Shown: positions 1 to 11,210 of the stretch, piece by piece
Layout of the letters: each line of letters opens with the position of its first letter
Numbering within the stretch: the stretch's first letter is position 1
Assembly (NCBI RefSeq): GCF_021601385.1
Contig: NZ_BQHO01000030.1
Location: 1-64,000, forward strand
Length of the DNA stretch: 64,000 nt
Origin: Pseudomonas parasichuanensis
GTDB lineage: Bacteria; Pseudomonadota; Gammaproteobacteria; Pseudomonadales; Pseudomonadaceae
Direction of reading: 5' to 3'
Position numbers and translations under genes: made by a program
Notes under the pieces: model-generated
What the model saw: the letters and a program-made list of their open reading frames with translations, nothing else
Databases searched by the model: none
What the model was told of the DNA's origin: nothing

Positions 1-810
1 GAGCATCACCCCCACCGCCCCCAGTACCAGCACGATCACCAGGGTGATCAGCCAGGCACGCTGGGCGATGCGCCGCCGCGCCACGCTGAACGCCGCCTCC
101 ACGGTCTCGGCGAACAGCGTACGGTCACGCGCTTCGTGGTTGTAGGCCTGCACGGTCTTGATCTGGCCGAGGCTCTCGGCGACGTAGCTGCCGACATCGG
201 CGACCCGGTCCTGGCTTTGCCGCGACAGGCTGCGCACCCGCCGGCCGAACAGCAGGATCGGCGCCAGCACCAGCGGCAAGGCCAGCACCACGATGCTGGT
301 GAGCTTGGGGTTGGTGACGAACAACAGGATCACACCACCCACCACCATCAGGGCGTTGCGCAGGAACATCGACAAGGACGAACCGATCACCGACTGCAGC
401 AGCGTCGTGTCGGCGGTCAGCCGCGACTGGATCTCCGAGCTGCGGTTGTCTTCGAAGAACCCCGGGTGCAGCCCCAGCAGATGATCGAACACCGCCCGGC
501 GGATGTCGGCGACACAGCGCTCACCGATCCACGACACCAGGTAGAAGCGGGCGAAGGTGCCCACGGCCAGGGCCAGCACCAGCAGCAGGAACAGGCCGAT
601 GGTCTGGTTGAGCTGGTGCATGGAGCCGGTCATGAACCCCTGATCCACCAGCAGGCGGATCCCCTGCCCCATCGACAGGGTAATGCCGGCGGTGACCACC
701 AGCGCCAACAAGGCCAACAGGGCCTGGCGGCGGTAAGGGCGCAGGAACTGCCAGCCCAGGTGCAGGGCACGACGCTGGCGGGAAGAGATCGGTTCAGGCA
801 TGGCGGGCAT
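1..810 (-). CDS. ABC exporter, membrane-domain half (partial)
   Basis: N-terminal part of a half-size type I ABC exporter of the MsbA/LmrA kind, cut by the left edge. About 270 residues are visible: a charged start, several long hydrophobic helices and the EIQSRLTADT coupling-helix motif typical of the transmembrane domain of lipid/multidrug exporters. The ATPase domain lies outside the window. Two in-frame ATGs, at 810 and 801, could start it; neither has a clear ribosome binding site, so the longer is given. The substrate cannot be told from this part. It runs in the same direction as pdxB but is separated from it by a convergent small gene. Confidence 0.8.
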   Translation of the reverse strand, partial: MPAMPEPISSRQRRALHLGWQFLRPYRRQALLALLALVVTAGITLSMGQGIRLLVDQGFMTGSMHQLNQTIGLFLLLVLALAVGTFARFYLVSWIGERCVADIRRAVFDHLLGLHPGFFEDNRSSEIQSRLTADTTLLQSVIGSSLSMFLRNALMVVGGVILLFVTNPKLTSIVVLALPLVLAPILLFGRRVRSLSRQSQDRVADVGSYVAESLGQIKTVQAYNHEARDRTLFAETVEAAFSVARRRIAQRAWLITLVIVLVLGAVGVML

Positions 811-1005
811 GTTCGGCAGGAAGATGGACCAAGCCTACCACTCGTCCACCTCGCAGGAACTGATCCACCCCCGCAGGCTTCGTATCGGACATAGCGGACG
901 GCGTGGGCGTAAAGGCCTTATGCCCCACCTATGACCTTTCGTTCTAAGGTGCCGCTGGAGCTTTGCCGCGCTTTCTGTTGGACTGGTCCTGTCATGCACC
1001 GCCAG

Positions 1006-1023
1006 CTGTCACAGGCCAGTCAT
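1006..1023 (+). promoter_or_regulatory. Possible PHO box (PhoB site)
   Basis: CTGTCACAGGCCAGTCAT resembles two PhoB half-sites (CTGTCAY and CAGTCAT) with the canonical 11-bp period. A weak -10-like TACGTT begins about 10 bases further on (1034-1039), the usual spacing for PhoB-activated promoters. The A/T-rich linker of the consensus is not matched, so this is a weak call. Confidence 0.28.
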
Positions 1024-1068
1024 GGCAAAGCGGTACGTTCGAGCATGAACCTGAAGAGGAGACAGGAC

Positions 1069-1242
1069 ATGAGCTTGCAGCACGGCAACGAGACGCCCAA
1101 GACCCCGAAGAACCCGCAACCCCAGGCCTGCGGTTCGATCATCGATGGCCAGGGCCGCGAGGTGCCGATCACCGAGCAGATGATCCAGAAGGCCTGCAAG
1201 GACCTGGAAGAAAGCCGAGTCAAGAAAGTCGGCAAAGACTAG
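1069..1242 (+). CDS. Small conserved hypothetical protein (57 aa)
   Basis: A 57-residue hydrophilic protein, rich in Lys, Pro and Glu, with no signal peptide or membrane segment. The start at 1069 is chosen because an AGGAG-type ribosome binding site lies just upstream; longer readings of the same frame lack one. The N-terminal third is Pro/Lys-rich and probably disordered. The C-terminal half (EVPITEQMIQKACKDLEES) looks like one or two amphipathic helices. It is followed directly by a strong terminator, so it is a monocistronic unit. I do not recognise a function. A possible PHO box sits upstream. Confidence 0.7.
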   Translation: MSLQHGNETPKTPKNPQPQACGSIIDGQGREVPITEQMIQKACKDLEESRVKKVGKD

Positions 1243-1260
1243 CACAAGAATTCCTTCGAA

Positions 1261-1287
1261 CCCGGCGCATGCGCCGGGTTTTTATTT
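1261..1287 (+). terminator. Rho-independent terminator
   Basis: The perfect 18-base palindrome CCCGGCGCATGCGCCGGG is followed by TTTTTATTT. It ends the small gene at 1069 and also lies just past the 3' end of the convergent pdxB. Confidence 0.85.
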
Positions 1288-1300
1288 GCCGGTCAAGCCG

Positions 1301-2443
1301 TCAAACCAGCACCGCCCCCAACGCACTCACCACCTGCGCCAGCTGCGGCGCCTCGCCCCGCAGACGCACCGCCAACCCTTCGATCTCGCGCCGTACCGGG
1401 TAATGCTTGCGCAGCAGGTCGAAGGCCGCACGCTGCTCGGCAGGGTCGTCGCTCAGGCTGCGACGGAAATCGGCATCGTCACGGCGCGGGTCGTACACCG
1501 CCCGGCACAGGGTGGCCAGTGCCCAGGCCGGTTCGGCGCCCGCATCCAGCTCGATCTGCGCCAGCGCAGGGGCAGGCAACAGGTCCGCCAGCCGTACCTG
1601 CTCGGGTTCGCCCTGCACGCGGCAGAACGCCTGGTAGATCTGCGCCGTGCCGCGCTGCTTGCCGTCCAGGCTGTAGCCGGCGATATGCGGGGTGGCCAGG
1701 GTGCACAGATCGGCCAGTTGCAGGTCCACCTGCGGTTCGCCCTCCCACACGTCGAGCACCGCGTGCAGGTCTTCGCGATCGAGCAGCAGCTCACGCAGCG
1801 CAGCATTGTCCACCACTGGGCCACGGCTGGCGTTGATCAGCCAGGCGCCGGGGCGCAGGCGCGCCAGGCGTGCTTCATCGAGCAGGTGCCAGGTCGGGTG
1901 TTCGCCACCGCGTTGCAGCGGCGTGTGCAGGCTGATCACGTCGCACTGCGCGACGATGGTCTCGAGGTCGACGAAGTCGCCGCCCTCGCTGGCCTGGCGC
2001 AGCGGGTCGCACACCAGCACCTTCCAGCCCAGGCCATGCAGTACGCGCACCAGGCGCCCACCCACTTCGCCGGCACCGACCACGCCATAGACCCGCTTGC
2101 CCAGCTCGACACCCTCGAGCTCGGCCAGGGTCAGCAGGCTGCCCAGCACATAATCGACCACGCCACGGGCGTTGCAGCCCGGCGCGCTGCTCCAGTGGAT
2201 GCCGGCTTGCGCGAAATAGTCGAGGGCGAGGTGATCGGTACCGATGGTGCAGGTGCCCACGAAGCGCACCTTGCTGCCTTCCAGCAGTTGCCGGTCGACG
2301 CGGGTCACCGAGCGCACCAGCAGCACGTCGGCGTCCTTCACGCAGGCGGCATCGATGGCCCGGCCGGGGTAGCGGCGGATCTCGCCGAAACCGGCAAAGA
2401 AGGCATCGAGCAGCGGGATGTTTTCGTCGGCAACTATCAGCAT
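1301..2443 (-). CDS. pdxB: Erythronate-4-phosphate dehydrogenase PdxB
   Basis: Second enzyme of the DXP-dependent pyridoxal 5'-phosphate pathway; oxidises 4-phospho-D-erythronate. The 380 residues match the family length. Visible features: N-terminal [10 protein letters not shown], the Rossmann motif [13 protein letters not shown], the NASRGPVVD catalytic-arginine region, and [12 protein letters not shown] with the catalytic histidine, followed by the C-terminal dimerisation domain peculiar to PdxB. Transcribed away from tusA, which lies 47 bases upstream on the same strand. A cytoplasmic housekeeping gene. Confidence 0.96.
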   Translation of the reverse strand: MLIVADENIPLLDAFFAGFGEIRRYPGRAIDAACVKDADVLLVRSVTRVDRQLLEGSKVRFVGTCTIGTDHLALDYFAQAGIHWSSAPGCNARGVVDYVLGSLLTLAELEGVELGKRVYGVVGAGEVGGRLVRVLHGLGWKVLVCDPLRQASEGGDFVDLETIVAQCDVISLHTPLQRGGEHPTWHLLDEARLARLRPGAWLINASRGPVVDNAALRELLLDREDLHAVLDVWEGEPQVDLQLADLCTLATPHIAGYSLDGKQRGTAQIYQAFCRVQGEPEQVRLADLLPAPALAQIELDAGAEPAWALATLCRAVYDPRRDDADFRRSLSDDPAEQRAAFDLLRKHYPVRREIEGLAVRLRGEAPQLAQVVSALGAVLV

Positions 2444-2490
2444 GGCGCTCTCCTGTCAGGGGAGCGCAGTGTAGCCTGATCGCGCCGGCC

Positions 2491-2733
2491 TCAGTCGGCC
2501 TTCTTGCGGATCCAGTACAGGTAGGTGCCGGCCTCTTCCTGCTGGCCCAGCAGTTCGTGGCCCAGGAAAACACAGAACTTAGGGATGTCGCGACGGGTCG
2601 AGGGGTCGGTGGCGATCACCTTGAGCACGCCGCCAGCTACCAGTTCGCGCACGTGCTTGTGCAACATCATCACCGGTTCCGGGCAGTTCAGGCCGGTGGC
2701 GTCGAGGGTGGCGTCGTGGGTGAAGTCGGTCAT
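2491..2733 (-). CDS. tusA: Sulfur carrier protein TusA
   Basis: An 80-residue SirA/TusA-family protein that accepts persulfide sulfur from IscS and passes it on in 2-thiouridine tRNA modification and other sulfur-trafficking routes. The signature [17 protein letters not shown] contains the CPxP motif with the sulfur-carrying Cys17. The start at 2733 gives the normal family length; the reading frame extends further upstream, but that extension overlaps rlmM antisense-free sequence and has no homology-like content. It lies between rlmM and pdxB on the same strand, the usual Pseudomonas arrangement. Confidence 0.94.
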   Translation of the reverse strand: MTDFTHDATLDATGLNCPEPVMMLHKHVRELVAGGVLKVIATDPSTRRDIPKFCVFLGHELLGQQEEAGTYLYWIRKKAD

Positions 2734-2816
2734 GAAAGGCTCCGCAAAATGATCGTCATTGTGGCGCATCCATCGATGGGCTCCAAGGGGGCTGCCGCGC
2801 AGCCCAGGCGCTGGTT

Positions 2817-3881
2817 TCAACGCGGTTTCAGGTCCAACCGGCGAAGGTGGCAGGTCACTTCCTCGCGGTCGTGGTACAGCTGCTTGCAGGCGATCGACAC
2901 TTTCACCTTGCGCGCCTTGAAGCCTTCCTCGATGCGGTCGAGCAGCTTGCGCACCTCGGCGTGGCGCTGCTTCATCGGCAGCTTGAGGTTGACCACCGCC
3001 TCGCGGCACAGCCCCTCGCCCAACCAGGTCTCGATCAGCGACGCGGTACGCGCCGGCTTCTCGACGATATCGCAGACCATCCAGTCCACGGTCTGTTTCG
3101 GCTTCCAGGTGAAGCCGTCGGCCATCAGGTGGGTGACCAGGCCGGTGTCCATCAGGCTCTCGGCCATCGGCCCGTTGTCGATGGCGGTAACCAGCATGCC
3201 GCGCTTGACCAGCTGGTAGGTCCAGCCGCCGGGCGCAGCCCCCAGGTCGACACCGGTCATGTCGTCGTTCAGGCGCTGGTCCCACTGCGCGCGCGGGATG
3301 AACTGGTGCCAGGCTTCTTCCAGCTTGAGGGTCGAGCGGCTGGGTGCCTCGCGAGGGAACTTCAGGCGCGGGATGCCCATTGGCCACAGCGCCTGGTTAC
3401 CCGCTTCGGCCTGGCCCAGGAACACCCGCCGGCCACTGATGAAGGTCAGCAACAGGCGCGGACGCTGCGCGTCGTCGACCAGCCGCCCGGCCTTCTCCAG
3501 CGCCTTGCGCAGCGGCACTTCGAACTTGCGGCAGAAGGTCGACAGTTCCTTGCCGTCGTTGGTGTCGAGCACCTCCAGCCACAGGCTGCCGAACACCGGC
3601 AACTCGGCCAGGTGCTCGAGCAGCACGCTGATGCGGTCGGTCTCGGGCAGCTCGATGTAGCCGCCGCGCGCCCACTGGCGCGGGAAGATCAACTGGTCGA
3701 AACGCATTTCACGCATCACCCGCGCGGCACCGTCGGGCTCGCTGCAGACGAATTCGGCGCAGGCGCTGTTTGGCTTGCCTTTGGCATAGCCGGCCACGCC
3801 CAGGTGGGCGGCGTGTTCGCTGATTTCGGCGCAGACCTCGCCCTCGAAGCCGGGCCGGCAATGCATGAACAGGGTATTCAT
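2817..3881 (-). CDS. rlmM: 23S rRNA C2498 2'-O-methyltransferase RlmM
   Basis: A 354-residue protein that methylates C2498 of 23S rRNA. An N-terminal THUMP-like region precedes a Rossmann methyltransferase domain with the SAM motif [15 protein letters not shown], then VCDIVEKP and the C-terminal lysine region [10 protein letters not shown]. The start at 3881 is preferred over an upstream in-frame codon because GGAG lies at the right distance and the protein then begins [13 protein letters not shown], as in the family. First gene of the rlmM-tusA-pdxB run and divergent from acnA. Confidence 0.95.
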   Translation of the reverse strand: MNTLFMHCRPGFEGEVCAEISEHAAHLGVAGYAKGKPNSACAEFVCSEPDGAARVMREMRFDQLIFPRQWARGGYIELPETDRISVLLEHLAELPVFGSLWLEVLDTNDGKELSTFCRKFEVPLRKALEKAGRLVDDAQRPRLLLTFISGRRVFLGQAEAGNQALWPMGIPRLKFPREAPSRSTLKLEEAWHQFIPRAQWDQRLNDDMTGVDLGAAPGGWTYQLVKRGMLVTAIDNGPMAESLMDTGLVTHLMADGFTWKPKQTVDWMVCDIVEKPARTASLIETWLGEGLCREAVVNLKLPMKQRHAEVRKLLDRIEEGFKARKVKVSIACKQLYHDREEVTCHLRRLDLKPR

Positions 3882-4131
3882 CTCTAACTCCACATCACTG
3901 GCGCAGGCGGCGCCAGCCTTGACCCGGCGCAACGCAAGGTGCGGCCGGGCGGCGAATGATAAAGGAAGATCGGAACCCGCGACACGCCCCACCGGTCCAG
4001 AAAAGGGTCAGGCCCGGCAAACGGGGCTAACCTGACTGTTCAGCCAGGTCCGTGCCGTGCGGACCGATCCACAGCGGTGACACTGGCGACCCCATGGCAG
4101 TCGCCGGGCACCGGAGCACAAGGAGTTGTCA

Positions 4132-6873
<2,742 letters not shown>

Positions 6874-6880
6874 TCATGGC

Positions 6881-6903
6881 CAGGGGCCATTTATTGGCCC
6901 CTG
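6881..6903 (+). terminator. Hairpin after acnA, probable terminator
   Basis: CAGGGGCCA and TGGCCCCTG form a perfect 9-bp stem around TTTAT, 8 bases after the acnA stop. There is no T-run, so it may be a processing or stability hairpin rather than a strict intrinsic terminator. Confidence 0.5.
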
Positions 6904-6970
6904 ATCTGGTGTCCTGAAGGGCGCGAGCTCAGTCGAAGCAGTTCCGGACTCGCTGCCACAAGGATTTTGC

Positions 6971-7747
6971 ATGTCGTTGCCCCACTGGATCGCGCTGGGC
7001 CTGCTGGCCCTCGGCTACTGCTTTGCACTGGCCCACGGCAGCCTCGGCCTGGCGGCCCTGCCCAGCCTGCTCGCCCTGCTGTGCACCGCCCTGCTGGTAC
7101 GGCGCAGGGTGCGCTGGCAACAGAGCCTCGGCCACCTGCTGTTCATCGTCCTGGCGGCGGCGCTGGCCCTGCACTGGCTGCCGGGCTTCAATGGCGCCAA
7201 GGTCATCGACAAGGCCGTGTTCAGCCCAGGCGCTGTGCCCTTCTCGATGTACCTGAACCTGGACAAGCCGCTGATCGGCCTATGGTTGCTGCTGGCCTGC
7301 CCGTGGCTGGTGGTGCTGCGCGGGCGTGGGCTGGCGCTGAGCCTGCTGGCAATCCTGCCGCTGACCCTGCTCGCCTGCCTGGGGGGCGCCTGGGCCCTGG
7401 GGCTGGTGGCCTGGGCCCCCAAGTGGCCAGACCAGGCCTGGCTGTGGCTGCTGAACAACCTGCTGCTGGTCAGCCTGACCGAGGAACTGCTGTTTCGCGG
7501 TTACATCCAGGGCGGCCTGCAACGTCTGTTCAAGCATGACGGCCTGGCGTTGCTGGCAGCCGCGCTGCTGTTCGGCCTGGCTCACCTGGGTGGTGGCTGG
7601 CAGTGGTTCTACCTGGCGACGCTGGCGGGGGTGGGTTATGGCCTGGCATACCGCCATGGCGGCCTGGCCGCAGCGGTGGCCTGCCACGTCTGCGTCAACC
7701 TGGCGCACTTCGCCGGCTTCAGTTATCCGATGCTGGTTCTTGGCTAA
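6971..7747 (+). CDS. CPBP-family intramembrane metalloprotease
   Basis: A 258-residue, very hydrophobic protein of the CAAX-protease/bacteriocin-processing (CPBP, ABI) family. The diagnostic motif TEELLFRGYIQGGL carries the glutamate pair and arginine. Downstream come GLAHLGGGWQWFYL and a conserved histidine in VACHVCVNLAHF, which together form the metal/catalytic site inside the membrane. AAGGA precedes the ATG. Substrates of most bacterial members are unknown and nothing nearby suggests one. Confidence 0.88.
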   Translation: MSLPHWIALGLLALGYCFALAHGSLGLAALPSLLALLCTALLVRRRVRWQQSLGHLLFIVLAAALALHWLPGFNGAKVIDKAVFSPGAVPFSMYLNLDKPLIGLWLLLACPWLVVLRGRGLALSLLAILPLTLLACLGGAWALGLVAWAPKWPDQAWLWLLNNLLLVSLTEELLFRGYIQGGLQRLFKHDGLALLAAALLFGLAHLGGGWQWFYLATLAGVGYGLAYRHGGLAAAVACHVCVNLAHFAGFSYPMLVLG

Positions 7748-7857
7748 GCAATCGGTCATGATCCGACCTGATCGTCATAAACCATAAATAAAGCTGCCAT
7801 ATTGACGGCAACGCACGTGAACGCGCGGGCTTCAATCACAACCTCAGTGCTCACCCG

Positions 7858-7871
7858 TTGCGCCAGATCAA
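7858..7871 (+). promoter_or_regulatory. ANR/FNR-like half-perfect box upstream of aer
   Basis: TTGCGCCAGATCAA matches the TTGAT-N4-ATCAA consensus at 8 of 10 positions, with one perfect half. It is centred roughly 60 bases upstream of the start expected from the FliA-like promoter, a class I activator position. Confidence 0.4.
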
Positions 7872-7889
7872 TGCCAGTTAAATATTCAT

Positions 7890-7916
7890 TCAATAAAACC
7901 AACGGCTTGCCGATAC
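7890..7916 (+). promoter_or_regulatory. FliA (sigma-28)-like promoter of aer
   Basis: TCAATAAA, 11 bases, then GCCGATAC. The -10 element matches GCCGATAA in 7 of 8 positions and the -35 core is TCAA against TAAA. Spacing is canonical. Transcription would begin about 23 bases before the aer ATG, fitting a late chemotaxis gene. Confidence 0.65.
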
Positions 7917-7946
7917 CTGTCGAAAGCCTTGCGGATTGAACAGCCA

Positions 7947-9512
7947 ATGCGTAACAACCAGCCGATTACCCAGAGAGAACGGACTTTCCCTGCCCAGCAG
8001 CGGTTGATCTCCACGACCAACGCCAAAGGCGTGATCACCTACTGCAACGACGCCTTCGTCGAGATCAGCGGCTTCTCCCGCGAGGAGCTGCTGGGCGCAG
8101 CGCACAACCTGGTGCGCCACCCCGACGTACCGCCGGCGGTATTTGCCCACATGTGGCAGACCCTCAAGCAAGGCCTGCCATGGATGGGCATCGTCAAGAA
8201 CCGCTGCAAGACCGGCGACCACTACTGGGTCAATGCCTACGTCACCCCGGTGTTCGAGAACAACCAGGTGGTTGGCTATGAATCGGTGCGGGTCAAACCC
8301 ACCGCCGAACAGATCCGCCGCGCCGAAGCCTTGTACCAGCGCATCAACCAGGGCAAGTCGGCGATCCCGCGCCGCGACCAGTGGCTGCCAGTGCTGCAGG
8401 ACTGGCTGCCGTTCATCCTGATCAGCCAGGTCGGCTTCCTGATCGGCAACTGGCTCGGCCACTCCTGGGGCTTTGCCCTGGCTGCCGGCCTCTCGGTCCC
8501 CCTGGGCCTGCTCGGCCTGAGCTGGCAGCAGCGCGGCCTCAAACGCCTGCTGCGCCTGGCCGAACAGAGCACGTCCGACCCGCTGATCGCGCAGATGTAC
8601 ACCGACAGCCGCGGTGTCCAGGCGCGCCTGGAAATGGCCATGCTCAGCCAGGACGCACGGATGAAGACCTGCCTGACCCGCCTGCAGGACAGCGCCGAGC
8701 AGCTCAGCGACCAGGCCCGCCAGTCCGATACCCTCGCCCACCAGAGCTCGTCGGGCCTGGAGCGCCAGCGCGTGGAAACCGAGCAGGTGGCCGCCGCCGT
8801 CAACCAGATGGCTGCCACTACCCAGGAAGTGGCCAACCATGTGCAACGCACCGCCGATGCCACCCAGGAAGCCAACCGCCTGACCAGCCAGGGCCGCAGC
8901 ATTGCCGGCGAAACCCGTGACGCCATCGAACGCCTGTCGGCGGCCGTGGGCGAGACGGGCCTGACCGTGACGCAACTGGCCAAGGACAGCGACGAAATTG
9001 GCGGCGTGGTCGATGTGATCAAGGGCATTGCCGACCAGACCAATCTGCTGGCGCTCAACGCCGCCATCGAAGCGGCCCGTGCCGGCGAGATGGGCCGCGG
9101 TTTCGCCGTGGTCGCCGACGAGGTTCGCCAGCTGGCCCAGCGCACCGCCGAGTCCACCGGGCAGATCCACGGCCTGATCGCCAAGCTGCAACAAACCGCC
9201 AACAACGCGGTGCAGACCATGGAGACCGGCCACCGCCAGGCGCAGGAAGGTGTCGAGCGGGTCATGGAGGCCGACCAGGCGCTGGTGGGCATCAGCGAAG
9301 CGGTCGCCAACATCACCGACATGGCCACCCAGATCGCCGCCGCCACCGAAGAACAGACCGCGGTGGCCGAAGAGATCAGCCGCAACATCAGCACCATTGC
9401 CGACCTGGCCGACCAGACCGCCGGCCAGGCCCAGCGCTCGGCGCTGCTCAGCGAAGAGCTGACCAGCACCGCTGGCACCCAGTACTCGCTGGTGGAGCGT
9501 TTCAACCGCTGA
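7947..9512 (+). CDS. aer: Aer-type energy-taxis receptor
   Basis: A 521-residue methyl-accepting chemotaxis protein of the Aer family, sensing redox/energy state through a cytoplasmic FAD-PAS domain. In order: PAS domain (about 10-120, with [23 protein letters not shown]), a membrane hairpin near 150-190 ([14 protein letters not shown] and neighbours), a HAMP-like linker, and the signalling domain with the hairpin tip [21 protein letters not shown]. Length equals the usual Aer length. Next to acnA it matches the aer-2 locus of P. putida. An in-frame TTG at 7929 is less likely than the ATG. A FliA-like promoter and an ANR-like box lie upstream. Confidence 0.93.
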   Translation: MRNNQPITQRERTFPAQQRLISTTNAKGVITYCNDAFVEISGFSREELLGAAHNLVRHPDVPPAVFAHMWQTLKQGLPWMGIVKNRCKTGDHYWVNAYVTPVFENNQVVGYESVRVKPTAEQIRRAEALYQRINQGKSAIPRRDQWLPVLQDWLPFILISQVGFLIGNWLGHSWGFALAAGLSVPLGLLGLSWQQRGLKRLLRLAEQSTSDPLIAQMYTDSRGVQARLEMAMLSQDARMKTCLTRLQDSAEQLSDQARQSDTLAHQSSSGLERQRVETEQVAAAVNQMAATTQEVANHVQRTADATQEANRLTSQGRSIAGETRDAIERLSAAVGETGLTVTQLAKDSDEIGGVVDVIKGIADQTNLLALNAAIEAARAGEMGRGFAVVADEVRQLAQRTAESTGQIHGLIAKLQQTANNAVQTMETGHRQAQEGVERVMEADQALVGISEAVANITDMATQIAAATEEQTAVAEEISRNISTIADLADQTAGQAQRSALLSEELTSTAGTQYSLVERFNR

Positions 9513-9524
9513 ACCTGTAACACC

Positions 9525-9583
9525 CACTGCGGGGCAAGTCCGCTGGCACGAGATCATCGTGGCAGCAGGCTTGCCCCGCAGTG
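9525..9583. repeat. REP-type inverted repeat
   Basis: CACTGCGGGGCAAG (9525-9538) and its exact complement CTTGCCCCGCAGTG (9570-9583) lie between the convergent aer and pseudouridine synthase genes. It could act as a bidirectional terminator. Confidence 0.8.
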
Positions 9584-9587
9584 CGTT

Positions 9588-10472
9588 CTACCAGTCCAGC
9601 TTCAACCGGCTTTCGAAATAGCGTTCTTCGCCCGTCAACGGATCCACGAAGCACAGGCTCTGGGCCAGCAGCTTCAGTGGCCGCTCGTAGTCATCCTGTG
9701 CGTCGACCAGTTGCGGATAGAACGGGTCGTTGCAGATCCCCGCCCCCAGCGCCGCCATGTGCACCCGTAACTGATGGGTCTTGCCGGTCACCGGCGACAG
9801 GCCATAGCGCCACAGCTCACCGTTCTTTTCCAGCACGCAGGCATGGGTTTCGCTGTTATCGGCCCCTTCTACTTCATGCATGCGGAAGAACGGCTCGCCA
9901 TGCACCAGGCGGCTGCAGTGCACCAGCGGGAAGTCATGCTGCGGCATCGCCGCCGCGATGGCCTGGTAATGCTTGTCGATGCGCCGCTCGGGGAACAGCC
10001 GCTGGTACGCAGCGCGGGTTTGCGGGTTGGCCGAGAACAACACCAGCCCGGCGGTGTGCCGGTCGATGCGGTGCAGGGGCACCAGGTGCGGGTTGTCGAG
10101 CCGGCGGATCAACCGGCGCAGCAGGGTCTGCTCGACATATTCGCCGGTAGGCGTGACGGGCAGGAAATGCGGCTTGTCGGCCACCACCAGGTGCTCGTCC
10201 ATGTACAGGATCTGTTCCTGTACCGGGATCGGCTTCTCATTGGGCACTTCACGAAAGTAATGCAGGCGCATGCCCTGGCGGTAGGCGAGATCGGCGGCAA
10301 TCGCCTGGCCTTGTGCGTCCAGCACCCGGCCCCGGGCGAAACGGTCCAGCCACTGCTCGCGGTCGATGCCCTTGAAGTGGTCGCACAGGCAATCGAGCAC
10401 TGTCGCCCAACGCCCGGGCGGCAGGCATACAGTGCTGGCTTGCAGGTGGGCGGGGTCGAAAGGCGTGGTCAT
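9588..10472 (-). CDS. RluA-family pseudouridine synthase
   Basis: A 294-residue pseudouridine synthase of the RluA/RluC superfamily. The catalytic motif PLHRIDRHTAG contains the nucleophilic Asp137; ILYMDEHLVVADKP and RRIDKHYQAI are further family motifs. There is an S4-like N-terminal region (RFARGRVLDAQGQ). Whether it modifies rRNA or tRNA cannot be read from the sequence. It is the last gene of a minus-strand run (glutaredoxin-like, 109-residue unknown, this gene) with gaps of 30-70 bases, so it may be partly co-transcribed with the gene at 10832, which carries a LexA box. Confidence 0.9.
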   Translation of the reverse strand: MTTPFDPAHLQASTVCLPPGRWATVLDCLCDHFKGIDREQWLDRFARGRVLDAQGQAIAADLAYRQGMRLHYFREVPNEKPIPVQEQILYMDEHLVVADKPHFLPVTPTGEYVEQTLLRRLIRRLDNPHLVPLHRIDRHTAGLVLFSANPQTRAAYQRLFPERRIDKHYQAIAAAMPQHDFPLVHCSRLVHGEPFFRMHEVEGADNSETHACVLEKNGELWRYGLSPVTGKTHQLRVHMAALGAGICNDPFYPQLVDAQDDYERPLKLLAQSLCFVDPLTGEERYFESRLKLDW

Positions 10473-10502
10473 CGTCGGGCTCTGCTGATCAGGAGCCGGG
10501 CA

Positions 10503-10832
10503 TTATCCCCCAGCGTGCGCGGCGCAACCAGCCTCGCCGGCCGGCTCGCAGCGCGCCTTGAGCCAGCGCAGCACCTGCACCGCATCCCAGCGCCCGGGGT
10601 CGAACAAGGCGTAGCTCATGCCCTGGTAGCCCACCACGTCCAGCGGCCGATGAAAGCCGGCGCGCTGGAACAAGGCCTCGATCTCGGCGAAACAGGTGTT
10701 GAAATGGACCTTGCCGAACGGCGTCTGCTCATCGGTGACGATGCCGTCGAGGCGCAGTTCCAGCACGGCGTCGCACACACGCTCCGGGGCCATGTGGTTG
10801 ATGCTGTACTTGAGTTGCTCGACATTGAGCAT
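10503..10832 (-). CDS. Hypothetical protein under a LexA box (109 aa)
   Basis: A 109-residue soluble protein starting MLNVEQLKYSINHMAPERV, with no signal peptide, membrane segment or domain I recognise. The central part (TPFGKVHFNTCFAEIEALF) and VVGYQGMSYALFDPGRWDA look well folded; the last 15 residues are Ala/Gly/Cys-rich and probably loose. The start has a good GAGGTGA ribosome binding site. Only 15 bases upstream is a near-consensus SOS box that would overlap its promoter, so it is probably induced by DNA damage. The pseudouridine synthase follows 30 bases later. Function unknown. Confidence 0.8.
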   Translation of the reverse strand: MLNVEQLKYSINHMAPERVCDAVLELRLDGIVTDEQTPFGKVHFNTCFAEIEALFQRAGFHRPLDVVGYQGMSYALFDPGRWDAVQVLRWLKARCEPAGEAGCAAHAGG

Positions 10833-10847
10833 GGCTTCACCTCGATA

Positions 10848-10863
10848 CTGTATTTATATACAG
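10848..10863. promoter_or_regulatory. LexA (SOS) box
   Basis: CTGTATTTATATACAG fits CTGT-N8-ACAG exactly with an all-A/T centre, and the flanks read TA before and CA after, close to TACTGTATATATATACAGTA. On the minus strand it includes a TATAAAT -10-like element and lies just before the ribosome binding site of the gene starting at 10832. Confidence 0.82.
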
Positions 10864-10899
10864 CATACGGAGCGCGCCAGGCCGTCGTCAATGCGCGGT

Positions 10900-11136
10900 T
10901 CAGCGCAGAAACGCCACCACCTGTTCGGCATCGAAGGGCCAGTTCAGCTCGGCCCCGGTATCACCGCGGCGCAGTACCGGGATGGTCAGGCTGTAGCGCT
11001 CGAACAACAGCTCGTCGTCGGCAATATCGACCAGCTCGACCAGCAAGCCATGCTCGACGAACGGCATCAACATGGCCTCGGCCACTTCACACAGGTGGCA
11101 CCCGAGGGTGCCGAACAGCTGGCATTCAGGGAGCAT
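10900..11136 (-). CDS. Glutaredoxin-like protein (DUF836 type)
   Basis: A 78-residue thioredoxin-fold protein of the short glutaredoxin-like family. The redox motif is CHLC (FGTLGCHLCEVAE) near the N-terminus. The cis-proline strand appears as YSLTIPVLRR, followed by ELNWPFD, as in DUF836/YruB-like proteins. It is cytoplasmic, with no signal peptide. First gene of the minus-strand run leading into the SOS-box gene and the pseudouridine synthase, but the LexA box between them suggests separate control. Confidence 0.82.
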   Translation of the reverse strand: MLPECQLFGTLGCHLCEVAEAMLMPFVEHGLLVELVDIADDELLFERYSLTIPVLRRGDTGAELNWPFDAEQVVAFLR

Positions 11137-11210
11137 GGGGCAAACCCGGAAATCGCAGTTGAGGGATGCTTATTCTAGGTCCGTGCTTGCCATTGCGCAC
11201 CTGCGCTGGA

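Noticed and set aside
4126-4131. TTG start for acnA two codons before the ATG
   Set aside because: It touches the AGGAG ribosome binding site, leaving no spacing; the ATG at 4132 is well placed.
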